From NCBI RefSeq assembly GCF_003957375.1, contig NZ_CP025473.1, positions 2,257,501-2,321,500 of the forward strand: a stretch of 64,000 nt of DNA. Direction: 5' to 3'. Both the position numbers and the translations under genes were made by a program. The stretch is from Enterococcus mundtii (GTDB taxonomy: Bacteria > Bacillota > Bacilli > Lactobacillales > Enterococcaceae). The notes beneath the pieces are model-generated. The model did not search any database. It was given only the letters and a program-made list of their open reading frames with translations, and was not told where the DNA came from. This document shows, in pieces, positions 54,428 through 64,000 of the stretch (position 1 is its first letter; each line of letters starts with the position of its first letter).

Positions 54428-54700
54428 CTATACAAAAAGATTTTCTTGTAGATAGTCTACCACAGCAGGTCCACATTCGAAAAATTGATACAATGTTCCT
54501 TGGTCATAGAAACTGATTCGTTGACCACCCCAATAATCATCCTTGGTCAAACCAGAAATATCTGCTAAATTGATTTTTTTGATCACCGATCGATTAAGGC
54601 CTTGAAAACTAGACAACACGAGCATGGAATCTTTAAACTCAACAAATGCGTAAAAACATTGATTCTTGGTGCCTTGCGTTGCTTTGATATAGGTATTCAT
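54428..54700 (-). CDS. Small protein of unknown function between PTS and regulator genes
   Basis: 90 aa, soluble. MNTYIKATQGTKNQCFYAFVEF, then SVIKKINLADISGLTKDDY and WGGQRISFYDQGTLYQFFECGPAV. Alternating beta-strand pattern, possibly a PH/GRAM-like small domain; not recognised. RBS AAAGGAGGG 7 nt before ATG. It lies between celB and the LacI gene in the same direction, so it is likely co-transcribed. Confidence 0.6.
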   Translation of the reverse strand: MNTYIKATQGTKNQCFYAFVEFKDSMLVLSSFQGLNRSVIKKINLADISGLTKDDYWGGQRISFYDQGTLYQFFECGPAVVDYLQENLFV

Positions 54701-54772
54701 AAGAAGCCCTCCTTTATTTATGCTTTGAGTATACGGTATGAAACGCGTCTCATAGCAAGGAGTTTGCTTCTT

Positions 54773-56178
54773 TTATTCTTCTGGTTCACCTAGATTAGGA
54801 TCTAAACGGTTTGCAGCCAAGATAAATGGTGCCCAAATCAAAGCAGCAACTAAGAGATTGACGATCGTCAAGACAATGGCACGCCAATCACCTGCGGTTG
54901 CTAAGAAGCCACTGATAATCGTCGGCATGACCCAAATCACATTTACCACCACTGGGCGAACAAGGCCAGCCATTGTCGCAAAGTAAGCGATGGTTGCCGT
55001 TACAAGTGGTGCGACGATGAATGGAATCATCAACAATGGATTCAATACGACTGGTAGACCAAACATCACTGGTTCATTGATATTGAACAAACCTGGAGCA
55101 ATCCCTAGCTTGCCGACTGTTTTATAATCCGCACGTTTTGATAAAAATAAAATCATGACGATCAATACCAGCGTTACGCCGGCACCACCAGGCCATACGA
55201 ATGCTTCAAAGGAACCTGCTACCCATTTGAAGGGATTGGTTCATTATTTTGAAAAGCATTGGTATTTTCGACCATCGCTGTACCATAAAGTGTCTGTAAT
55301 ACTGGCGACATGATGTTTGTTCCATGTAATCCAAAGAACCAAAGCACATGAACAAGTAACACGATAATAAATACTGCACCATATCCTTGCGATAAATTCA
55401 TCAAAGGTTTTTGAATTGCTTCAGAAATCCAGTCAATCAATGGTACCCCTGCTGTTTGTCGGAAGATATAATTGATCGTTCCCACAACATATAAAGAAAC
55501 AACTGCAGGAATGATTGCGGCAAAAGCACGTGCAACTGCTGGTGGTACTGATTCTGGCATTCTGATAATAATTTTTTTACGCATCAATAATGCAAAAATG
55601 ATAACAGAAATAAAACCAAAGATCATCGCTGTAAAAAGACCAGAACCGCCCATGTATTTCCCAAAGTTGAAATAACCCCATGCGCCCATAGATAAGGTCT
55701 GTCCGCCATCAGCACCATCAGCAAGCACACCACCGGCTGTAGTGATCATGTTCATCGCATCTTGTGACAATTTTTCTGGCAACGTCAGAACAGCTGTGGC
55801 AGCATCAGGTAATCCAATAATAAATGCAACTAAAGATACAATACTTCCTGATACAGGATCCACTTCATATGCCTTTGCCAAATTTGCCCCTAGTGACAAT
55901 GCGAATACGACTGCCATAATCGCTAGCGTCCCATTCCAAATCAAGCCATTGACACCAATTACTGGTGTAAAGAAAGTCGTAATGGCATTCCCTTCACCTA
56001 GATACGTGTTAGGAAAATCACGCATAAACGCATTCAATAGCACAGCTATTGCCCCAGCCATTGTTGCCGGCATGGTTCCAATAAACGCATCACGTAAAGC
56101 AACCAGATGCTTTTCTGAACCAATCTTCGTGGCAACTGGCAAAATATATCTCTCCATCCATTCCATCAATTTATTCAT
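54773..56178 (-). pseudogene. celB: Cellobiose-type PTS EIIC permease, broken by a frameshift
   Basis: The sequence codes an EIIC of the lactose/cellobiose family in two pieces. Part one (56178 to about 55222) starts MNKLMEWMERYILPVATKIG and runs through VHVLWFFGLHGTNIMSPVLQ to EPIPSNG and a stop. Part two (about 55222 to 54773) is in another frame; read through, it gives EPI-PFKWVAGSFEAFVWPGGAGVTL and GIAPGLFNINEPVMFGLPVVLNP, family motifs that follow directly. One missing base within the CCC run at about 55240 explains it. Intact length would be about 468 aa. ATG at 56178 has AGGAGG 6 nt upstream. If real, the operon cannot take up its sugar; a sequencing error is the alternative. Confidence 0.85.
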
Positions 56179-56264
56179 TTTCATCCTCCTACAATTCGAT
56201 CTTCCATCACTATGAATGCGCATACATTATAATGATATCACAAATATAGCATACCTTTGTGAAC

Positions 56265-56276
56265 TTCGCTAGCGAA
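56265..56276. promoter_or_regulatory. Palindromic operator-like site before celB
   Basis: Perfect 12-bp palindrome TTCGCTAGCGAA, about 87 nt upstream of the celB ATG. It may be the site of the LacI-family regulator at 53488. Confidence 0.5.
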
Positions 56277-56464
56277 AGAGTAAAAGAAATGTTAAAGGAA
56301 ATAAATTTTCTAACATAGATGAAATCGATGAAAGAATCATACAACAATTTGATGATTCGCTTGTCAATTTAGTGATTTGCCCCATTTTTATTTACAATAT
56401 GAATGTAAAATCTCATTACGACACACTCGATTTTACCCTATTTATGCTTTTTTTCTAAGAAGAC
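56277..56464. other. Non-coding gap between celB promoter and groEL terminator
   Basis: About 190 nt, A/T-rich. One frame stays open for about 50 codons (VNIDEIDERII-like) but has no start codon with a ribosome site and resembles nothing known. No RNA gene or repeat seen. Confidence 0.35.
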
Positions 56465-56500
56465 AAAAAAAGAAGAACCTTGATTGAACAAGGTTCTTCT
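56465..56500 (-). terminator. Rho-independent terminator after groEL
   Basis: Arms AGAAGAACCTTG and CAAGGTTCTTCT (56471-56500) around a 6-nt loop, followed on the minus strand by TTTTTT. It begins 8 nt past the groEL stop. Confidence 0.93.
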
Positions 56501-56507
56501 GGAGTTA

Positions 56508-58145
<1,638 letters not shown>

Positions 58146-58169
58146 TCATCAATTATTTTTGTTTTGTAC

Positions 58170-58454
58170 TTACTCAACAATCGCCATGATATCTTTTCCA
58201 GAGACGATCAAATATTCTGTTCCTTCAAATTTCACTTCTGTACCGGCATATTTTTCAAACATTACTTGGTCGCCTACTTTAATAGCTGCAGGAACTTTTT
58301 CGCCGTTTTCTAGCAAACGTCCCTCACCCACTGCTACAACTGTTCCAGTTTGAGGTTTCTCTTTCGCTGATGAAGCTAAAACGATTCCTCCAACAGTTTT
58401 TTCTTCTTCTTGCGCGACTTCAATGATGACGCGATCACCTAATGGTTTTAACAC
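58170..58454 (-). CDS. groES: Co-chaperonin GroES
   Basis: 94 aa, the lid of the GroEL chamber. [45 protein letters not shown] and the C-terminal [15 protein letters not shown] are complete. It starts with GTG: GGAGGGATTTATC immediately precedes it and the sequence then begins exactly as GroES should; an in-frame ATG at 58496 lies inside the CIRCE region and is rejected. Confidence 0.97.
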   Translation of the reverse strand: MLKPLGDRVIIEVAQEEEKTVGGIVLASSAKEKPQTGTVVAVGEGRLLENGEKVPAAIKVGDQVMFEKYAGTEVKFEGTEYLIVSGKDIMAIVE

Positions 58455-58489
58455 GATAAATCCCTCCGATAACTCTTTTTTTGAATCCA

Positions 58490-58516
58490 TTAGCACTCTA
58501 TCACATCGAGTGCTAA
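58490..58516. promoter_or_regulatory. CIRCE element (HrcA operator) of groESL
   Basis: TTAGCACTC, nine nucleotides, GAGTGCTAA: a perfect match to the CIRCE consensus, 36 nt upstream of the groES GTG. HrcA represses here in the absence of heat stress. Confidence 0.97.
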
Positions 58517-58591
58517 CCTACATTTTTAATAATACTCATTCTCCTATTCTTTTGCAAGCTTTTTAAATCATAGAAAAAAATTTTTTAAAGA

Positions 58592-58830
58592 AGGTTGTGA
58601 AAGAAGCGTTTTGACCTGAGCAGTAAGATGGAAAATCAGAAAATAGCTCCTCATATTTTTTGATTTTCTAGCTTAATGTTGAAGGTCAGCTTCTTGAACA
58701 CAGTTTATCTAGGTTGTGAAAGAAGCGTTCAGCACTGAGTAATAAGACAGAAAAATCAAAAATAGCTTTTTCATTTTGGATTTTTTTGTCTTATTATTGA
58801 AGTGTTGCTTCTTGAACACCGTTTATTTAG
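58592..58830 (+). repeat. Pair of ~119-bp hairpin repeat units (types II then I)
   Basis: Unit one 58592-58711 and unit two 58712-58830. Type II (GAGCAGTAAGATGGAAAATC centre) is nearly identical to the second unit of the pair at 51664; type I (GAGTAATAAGACAGAAAAAT) matches the first unit there. Both open with GGTTGTGAAAGAAGCGTT and end in CTTGAACAC-GTTTAT. The order is opposite to the other locus. They lie upstream of the groESL promoter, between groES and the CPBP gene. Confidence 0.85.
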
Positions 58831-59038
58831 ATCGTAAAAATGCCGATCAATACTAACTGATCAGAGAGAAACATCTTGATATGGTATAATGAATAATGGA
58901 TCATGTTCAGTAACACAGAAGTTGATTAAGCTACTAAGTTTCTTCACTTAAAGTTCAACGAAAGGTTACTTTTCCTATATTATTAGAGCAAGAAAGAAAG
59001 TTATACTTGGCTTTTCTCTTAGCTCAAGGAGGTTTCAT

Positions 59039-59701
59039 ATGTCATTAAAAAAATATAGCTTTTTTAGCATTTTTTGTTACGGACTAGTGTTTGTCTCGCC
59101 TTTACTTCTGACATCTGTCGGACTTGTAAATTCAACGTCAGGTTTGATCAATGCAACAACAGTTACGTATATCTTAGGTGCAATCATTCTGTGGTTCTTG
59201 TACCTCAAGCATAAAGAACCGCTCGAAATCGAAGCAAACGTTCCAGTTGCTTCTCGCTCAAAAATCATTTTATATGGCGTCATTGGTATCTTTATCGCTC
59301 TGATTTTACAAAGTATTGCGGTTATGATCGAGAGTTTCTTTTTTGGAGAAGTCTCTCCATCTGAAAATACGCAAAATATTATCCAACTGATTTTAGATAC
59401 TCCTGCTTTTATTATTGCTACAACTATTGCCGGACCAATCATGGAAGAATTTGTATTTCGTCGAAGTATTCTTGGCATCGTTGGTCACTATACCAACTTT
59501 TGGATAGGTGCAAGTGTTAGTTCCTTGCTCTTTGCATTAGCACACAATGATGGGCATTTACTCGTCTACTTCTTTTTAGGATTTTTCTTTAGTTTATTAT
59601 ACCGATCCACTGGGCGAATCTGGGCACCAATGATCACCCATATTGGTATGAACACTCTAGTTGTCATTGTACAATTGGCATTGCAACAAGGTTTACTGTA
59701 A
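59039..59701 (+). CDS. CPBP-family intramembrane metalloprotease
   Basis: 220 aa, six to eight membrane helices. Motifs of the CPBP (Abi/CAAX) glutamic protease group are intact: EEFVFRRS (EExxxR), SLLFALAHND (FxxxH) and MITHIGMNTLV (HxxxN). Members process prenylated or bacteriocin-related peptides; some protect against own bacteriocins. No such genes are adjacent. ATG follows AAGGAGG by 6 nt. Upstream 200 nt hold its promoter after the repeat pair. No family-specific role can be set. Confidence 0.9.
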   Translation: MSLKKYSFFSIFCYGLVFVSPLLLTSVGLVNSTSGLINATTVTYILGAIILWFLYLKHKEPLEIEANVPVASRSKIILYGVIGIFIALILQSIAVMIESFFFGEVSPSENTQNIIQLILDTPAFIIATTIAGPIMEEFVFRRSILGIVGHYTNFWIGASVSSLLFALAHNDGHLLVYFFLGFFFSLLYRSTGRIWAPMITHIGMNTLVVIVQLALQQGLL

Positions 59702-59782
59702 TATAATAAAAAAAGCCTGTGACTTTCATCATCAGGCACTCCCTATAATAAAATAAATAGTATTCAGGAGGTAACTCCTTAT

Positions 59783-59840
59783 GAAATAAGCGGTAAAGCC
59801 CAAAAATTCCTTCAAATTTTCGGACTTTACCGCTTATTTC
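59783..59840. repeat. Long hairpin, AATAAGCGGTA family, second copy
   Basis: Arms start GAAATAAGCGGTAAAG and end in CTTTACCGCTTATTTC, with a near-palindromic centre (CCCAAAAATT / AAATTTTCGG). Same outer sequence as the hairpin at 39537, different centre. It lies between the convergent CPBP and yycJ genes and may terminate both. Confidence 0.8.
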
Positions 59841-59873
59841 TATGAGCTGATCACTTCCGTCACAACTGATTGA

Positions 59874-60683
59874 TCAAATTGAAAATAATTCTGTTGCAGC
59901 ATCCGGGTCAGTGTCGTACACATTGAAATCATATCCCACACCTAGATCTTTTTCCTTAAGAATATTTTCCATAGTCAAATGGGCCAATTCTTTCATATTG
60001 TTTTCTTTACTTAAATGGCCTAAATAGATTCGTTTTGTACGATCGCCAATTACATCAGTCATCACTAACGCACCATCTTCATTCGATAAATGACCACGAT
60101 CGCCTAAAATACGTTGTTTCAAATTCCAAGGATAAGGCCCCATACGCAACATCTCTAGATCATGATTGCTTTCCATCAAGTACCCATCTGCATTTTCAAT
60201 GATCCCTCGCATATGATCACTACAATAACCTGTATCCGTCAGCATGACAAACGAACGATTCTCTTTATGGAAACGATAAAATTGTGGTGAAGCTGCATCA
60301 TGAGAAACACCAAAACTCTCGATATCTAAATCGCCAAATGTTTGGACTTTCCCCATCTGAAATAAATGTTTTTGTTCAATTGGGACATTTCCGATCATCG
60401 GAGTCATTGCTTCCCATGTTTTTTCATTTGCATAGATATCTAAATGGTACTTACGCGCCAAAACACCTACCCCATGAATGTGATCTCGATGTTCATGTGT
60501 CACAAGAATACCGTCTAATTGATCGGGCGTCCGACCGATTTGTGCCATTAAGGAAGTAATTTTTTTCCCACTCAGTCCCGCATCTACCAGAAGTCGCTTT
60601 TTGTCACTCTCGATATATAATGAGTTTCCTGAACTTCCACTTGCAAGGATACTGATTTTAAAAGCTGTATTTCCTTCAGCCAT
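59874..60683 (-). CDS. yycJ: MBL-fold metallo-hydrolase YycJ/WalJ
   Basis: 269 aa metallo-beta-lactamase-fold protein of the walK operon, proposed to act on DNA as a 5'-exonuclease/cell division linked factor. SILASGSSGNSLYIES and the metal motif VTHEHRDHIHGVGVLAR (HxHxDH), LLVDAGLSGKK and later VMLTDTGYCSDHM fit. Follows yycI with a 54 nt gap; the next gene on that strand (htrA in many enterococci) is not here, since the CPBP gene is convergent. ATG with GAAGGGAAG upstream. Confidence 0.93.
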   Translation of the reverse strand: MAEGNTAFKISILASGSSGNSLYIESDKKRLLVDAGLSGKKITSLMAQIGRTPDQLDGILVTHEHRDHIHGVGVLARKYHLDIYANEKTWEAMTPMIGNVPIEQKHLFQMGKVQTFGDLDIESFGVSHDAASPQFYRFHKENRSFVMLTDTGYCSDHMRGIIENADGYLMESNHDLEMLRMGPYPWNLKQRILGDRGHLSNEDGALVMTDVIGDRTKRIYLGHLSKENNMKELAHLTMENILKEKDLGVGYDFNVYDTDPDAATELFSI

Positions 60684-60737
60684 TTTACTACTACTTCCCT
60701 TCTTACTTTGTAAACTTTTTTCATTATACCTACTTTT

Positions 60738-61610
60738 TTAATGATCTTCCACCTTTGGGATCGAATTATTTGTAATAATCGTATTACTAAATGCATTGAC
60801 TGTTTCGATCTGATAGGTCTTATCCGGCGTTTCAATTGCGACATACCATACCGGTACATACACATTTTTCTCTCGTACTTTCAAAATACGAGAGTAAGCC
60901 AGCTGACGCCAAAGGATATTCGATCCTCGAGAGATTTTATTATTTACATACAATGTATTAATAGCTTCTTCTTCCGTATGCAATTCTGTTTTTTCTCGCA
61001 ACTGTTCAATATTCATTAAATGGGTTTGAGTATACTTCAAAATGCGATACTCATCCCCCTTTTTTTCGAGGGAGAAAATAAGTTTAGCTGTATCATCATA
61101 GAATGGCAATCCTTCATACGTTTGGCTCGCTGTGATTTCAGGAGAATCACCTTCTAATACAGAGAAATTTTTCATATAGATATATTCATTACCAAATAAA
61201 ACATCTTCTTCGTTATCCAAAAAGTCATTGAGTGAACTTGCTATGCGATTGGGATCAAGTACTTTGCTTTCAGATTCAGAGTCCGATAATGTTTTAGTCA
61301 ATATATTATCATTGATCGAAACTCCACTCTCTAATAAACTACCTCGATTATTATCTTGGCGATACTTGAACAACGTTTGACTCAGTTCCGTTTCTTCCGC
61401 ACTTAAATAGTATCCTTGCTTACTTTCTGAAGAAAAATCACCCGTATAAGTAATATCATCATTTGCTAACCGTTTTTTGATCGATTCTGTCTGATCTGAG
61501 CGTATTACCGTATGCTCTTGGTTGATCGATTCATGGTAACTACTAAACAAAAAAACATTCAATCCTAAAAAGGCGACGAAGAAAATCCATTCAATTTTTT
61601 TGAAATCCAT
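60738..61610 (-). CDS. yycI: YycI, WalK-regulating membrane protein
   Basis: 290 aa: one N-terminal membrane segment (IEWIFFVAFLGLNVFLFSSY) then an extracytoplasmic domain with NKNIQ-like beta repeats (for example SVLEGDSPEITASQTYEGLPFYDDTAKLIFSL). YycI and YycH form a complex that controls WalK at the membrane. Starts MDFKKIEW with GGAGGCGGAG upstream; lies 2 nt after yycH. Order walK-yycH-yycI-yycJ is conserved in Firmicutes. Confidence 0.93.
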   Translation of the reverse strand: MDFKKIEWIFFVAFLGLNVFLFSSYHESINQEHTVIRSDQTESIKKRLANDDITYTGDFSSESKQGYYLSAEETELSQTLFKYRQDNNRGSLLESGVSINDNILTKTLSDSESESKVLDPNRIASSLNDFLDNEEDVLFGNEYIYMKNFSVLEGDSPEITASQTYEGLPFYDDTAKLIFSLEKKGDEYRILKYTQTHLMNIEQLREKTELHTEEEAINTLYVNNKISRGSNILWRQLAYSRILKVREKNVYVPVWYVAIETPDKTYQIETVNAFSNTIITNNSIPKVEDH

Positions 61611-61612
61611 AT

Positions 61613-62920
61613 TTACTCCGCCTCCTTCTCAGGTAGTTTGGACAATAATTCATTTGCAGAATACCATTCTCCTTGATATTTCACATACCACTCTGGCAAT
61701 AGATCAACCACCCGATTTGTTTCTTCGATGTTTTGCCATGTATAGCCAACAATAATCAACTCGATTTTCGATTCTTCTGCCCCATTATCTACTAATTCCT
61801 GATATACATCGTCGGTACTAGGCAACTCGACTTCTTCATCTGAAGGAATCGGGACTTGGATAGTATTTAAACTCGTCTGGATACTTACTTGATTATTCAC
61901 TTGCTCATTACCGATTTCGATTCCAACTTTTCCTTTACTGTCTGAACCAAATACGGGAAATCCTTCTACAAAAATACGATAATCGATTGTATTCTTATTA
62001 CGATCAAAATATCGAACATTGCCTAACGCGCCACCTAGTTTGCTGACATAAGGAAAACTGTCCGTAAAAATATTGTTTGGTTCATCAATCGTCGGTAAAT
62101 CTCCTCTAAAATCGACGATCTGATTTTCTGAATGGATCGTCATTGTTTCATTGCCATCATAAAAAATCAATTCCATACTTTCATCATTGTTTTTAACAGT
62201 GTCTGGCTGGGAAAAAAAAGCATTCCGAAAGACGGTGTATGGTTGCTGAGATAAGATATAACTGTATTTTTTTAGTTTCATTGGTTCTTTGATACTGTGC
62301 TGTGTTTCAATACTTTCTGGCGTTCTGAATACAGGTGTCCAGTTGACATCTGAAGAATTCAAATCATGTTCTATTTCTTTCCAATCCATCGATAGACTGG
62401 CTTCATAAATCGTCCGCTGATCATAATCAATAAAACTAACTTTTTCGTCTTTTAGATCAAATTGGACACTCGTAAAATAGACATCTTCATTTTGGACTGA
62501 ACCTAGATCAATATTCAATCCAAATGCTTTCACATAGCCACTGAGTAGATAAGGTGCGTTATAAGAGAATTCGATTCCTTCATTGAGAGACTTCTTTTGA
62601 TTGAACTTCTCTTGGTCTGCTTCCACGACTTCTGTCAGCTTGCCAAAACGAGCACCTTCGATCAACCCATGTATTTGAGAGATCAGGTTCTCACTATTCG
62701 TTTCTTTCACTGTATCTGTTTGAAACCATGTGAGGTGTAAAGGCAAATAAATTTCTGATGCTTTACGATAGCTTTGTGATTCAATCACTTGTGAATTGCT
62801 CTCTTCTAAGTTGATTGAAATTTTCCCTGCTGGACTCAACCAAATTGCATAAGAGAAGTACAGGCTTAATGCAACCATCAAGATCAAACCAATTCGTATA
62901 AATTTTTCAGAAATCTTCAT
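61613..62920 (-). CDS. yycH: YycH, WalK-regulating membrane protein
   Basis: 435 aa from the ATG at 62920. One N-terminal membrane segment (FIRIGLILMVALSLYFSYAIWLS), then a large extracytoplasmic part with the YycH fold (SYRKASEIYLPLHLTWFQTD, the NIFTDSFPYVSKLGGALGN segment and FPVFGSDSKGKVGIEIGNEQ). Its ATG overlaps the walK stop (ATGA) and AGGAGGA lies 9 nt upstream; the Met three codons earlier is within one nucleotide of that site and is rejected. Acts with YycI on WalK. Confidence 0.94.
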   Translation of the reverse strand: MKISEKFIRIGLILMVALSLYFSYAIWLSPAGKISINLEESNSQVIESQSYRKASEIYLPLHLTWFQTDTVKETNSENLISQIHGLIEGARFGKLTEVVEADQEKFNQKKSLNEGIEFSYNAPYLLSGYVKAFGLNIDLGSVQNEDVYFTSVQFDLKDEKVSFIDYDQRTIYEASLSMDWKEIEHDLNSSDVNWTPVFRTPESIETQHSIKEPMKLKKYSYILSQQPYTVFRNAFFSQPDTVKNNDESMELIFYDGNETMTIHSENQIVDFRGDLPTIDEPNNIFTDSFPYVSKLGGALGNVRYFDRNKNTIDYRIFVEGFPVFGSDSKGKVGIEIGNEQVNNQVSIQTSLNTIQVPIPSDEEVELPSTDDVYQELVDNGAEESKIELIIVGYTWQNIEETNRVVDLLPEWYVKYQGEWYSANELLSKLPEKEAE

Positions 62921-64000
62921 TCCCACCATTCCTCCTCATACGGTTCATAAGGTAAAGAAATATAGAAGGTTGAACCTTTTCCCTCCTTACTTTCTGCCCA
63001 GATTGCGCCATGATGTGCTTTCACTACTTCGCGAGAGATTGCTAAGCCTAATCCTGTTCCACCTTGCGCTCTAGCTCTTGCTTTATCCACTCGATAAAAA
63101 CGTTCAAATACACGATTCAAATCTTTTTTAGGAATACCTAGCCCTTGGTCTGTAATACTTAAAATCACATTGTTATGTGTTTCAAGCAACCGGCAAGTAA
63201 TTGTTCCCCCATCGGGTGAATATTTGATCGCATTATTCATGATATTGTCAATAACTTGGATGATTTTATCTGTGTCGATCTCGACCCACAGATCTCGTTG
63301 CGTAAATTCTCGACGGATCGTATAATTTTTTTCTTGATTACCAACCATCATATCAAAACGATCTAACACAAAATTAACGAGTTCATTAAAATTGACATAT
63401 TCTAATTGTAATTGAGTATTCCCCGTATCCATGCGAGATAGATTCAGTAGATCATTGATCATGCGGATCATACGATCGGTCTCATCTAAGGTCACTTTTA
63501 AAAAGTTCGGTGCGACTTCTTCGTCCTTCCAAGCACCCTCACTCAGTGCTTCGATATAACTACGCATACTTGTTAAAGGCGTACGCAACTCATGGGAAAC
63601 GTTCGATACGAACTCACGACGTTCCCGTTCTGTTTTCTCTTGTTCCGTTACATCATGTAAAACTGCAACCAACCCACTGATAAAGCCAGATTCTCGACGG
63701 ATCATCGAAAAATCGACGCGTAAAATCATCTGGTCAGCTTCTCTCGCTCCAGTTGATCGATCTAAAATCATTTCATTCGGATCTTCTAACAGTTTTCGTA
63801 ACGTGTATTCTTCTTCAATTGCTAAAAGAGTCAAGATTGACTGTCCGATTGCTTCTTCTTTTTTCAAGTCTAATAATGAGACAGCCATATCATTGATCGT
63901 AATGATCTTCCCACGACGATCGGTTGCAATAACGCCATCTGTCATATGTGACAAAACGCTGTCTAACCGATTTCGTTCAGCTTCCATCGTATCTTGCGCT
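62917..64000 (-). CDS. walK: WalK sensor histidine kinase, N-terminus beyond window
   Basis: The essential two-component kinase of cell wall metabolism; about 361 codons are visible and the frame stays open through 64000 (upstream residues read AQDTM), so the sensor, HAMP and part of the PAS domain are cut off. In view: PAS (LSHMTDGVIATDRRGKIITINDMAVSLLDL), HisKA with HELRTPLTSMRSYIEALSEG (phospho-His), N box IMNNAIKYSPDGG, G1 DQGLGIPKKDLNRVFERFYR and G2 GGTGLGLAI. All catalytic motifs intact. Stop overlaps the yycH start. Confidence 0.97.
   Translation of the reverse strand, partial: AQDTMEAERNRLDSVLSHMTDGVIATDRRGKIITINDMAVSLLDLKKEEAIGQSILTLLAIEEEYTLRKLLEDPNEMILDRSTGAREADQMILRVDFSMIRRESGFISGLVAVLHDVTEQEKTERERREFVSNVSHELRTPLTSMRSYIEALSEGAWKDEEVAPNFLKVTLDETDRMIRMINDLLNLSRMDTGNTQLQLEYVNFNELVNFVLDRFDMMVGNQEKNYTIRREFTQRDLWVEIDTDKIIQVIDNIMNNAIKYSPDGGTITCRLLETHNNVILSITDQGLGIPKKDLNRVFERFYRVDKARARAQGGTGLGLAISREVVKAHHGAIWAESKEGKGSTFYISLPYEPYEEEWWE

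Noticed and set aside
54773-55165. A separate 130-aa membrane gene
   Set aside because: It is the C-terminal third of the frameshifted EIIC gene; the residues that join the two halves are in the other frame without a gap.
56277-56464. About 50-codon open frame between celB and groEL
   Set aside because: No start codon with a ribosome site and no similarity I can recognise.

Overview
The window reads as a low-GC Firmicute chromosome, almost certainly an Enterococcus of the E. faecium / mundtii / durans type. Pointers are the walK-yycH-yycI-yycJ cluster, a perfect CIRCE element upstream of groESL, an EfrA/EfrB-type heterodimeric drug exporter, extended MtlA permeases, an enterocin-A-type immunity protein and strong AGGAGG ribosome sites. 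Species cannot be fixed by reading alone. Most genes lie on the minus strand.

Layout, left to right: (1) 1-3028, mannitol operon mtlA-mtlF-mtlD (mtlD runs off the left edge). (2) 3285-17455, a minus-strand operon-like island made of a type IV secretion (conjugation) channel: thioester/Cna_B/VaFE cell-wall adhesin, Ig-like lipoprotein, Maff2-like small membrane protein, VirB6/TrbL-like protein, PrgI, VirB4 ATPase, two-domain cell wall hydrolase, VirB8/TcpC-like protein and a membrane-anchored TPR-like protein. No relaxase, coupling protein, integrase or regulator is visible. The island is split by an IS607-type element with a dead tnpA and an intact tnpB. (3) 17612-21801, a second, divergent mannitol-type locus (mtlA-mtlR-mtlF without mtlD). 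(4) 21951-24182, ribose genes rbsK-rbsD-rbsU; then manA, a serine hydrolase and a two-domain VOC protein. (5) 27770-32031, tetR-efrA-efrB with a clear double palindromic operator; then an inactive-looking rhodanese, an azoreductase, an orphan bacteriocin immunity gene and two small genes. (6) 34247-39365, a lactonase, an orphan glucitol IIA, an AI-2E transporter, a helical unknown and an LTA-synthase-like enzyme. (7) 39631-48572, an arabino-oligosaccharide utilisation locus: two GH51 arabinofuranosidases, a GH43, a three-component ABC importer lacking its ATPase, a DUF624 protein, and a divergent ArsR-type regulator with a large C-terminal domain; a cre site and an inverted operator-like pair sit between. 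(8) 48630-53318, RidA, nadE-pncB, a DUF1827-like protein and a MerR/TipAS regulator. (9) 53488-56178, a LacI regulator, a small unknown and a frameshifted cellobiose-type PTS IIC gene. (10) 56508-64000, groEL-groES, a CPBP protease, yycJ, yycI, yycH and walK (cut by the right edge).

The genes fit a gut or plant-associated lifestyle: uptake of mannitol, ribose, arabino-oligosaccharides and a beta-glucoside, with CcpA and local regulators, beside core stress and cell-wall control. The most unusual items are the relaxase-less secretion island lying between two mannitol loci, the IS607 tnpB remnant inside it, the regulator with a sensor-like domain in the arabinan locus, and a family of about 120-bp hairpin repeat units that occur as pairs at two intergenic sites in opposite order.
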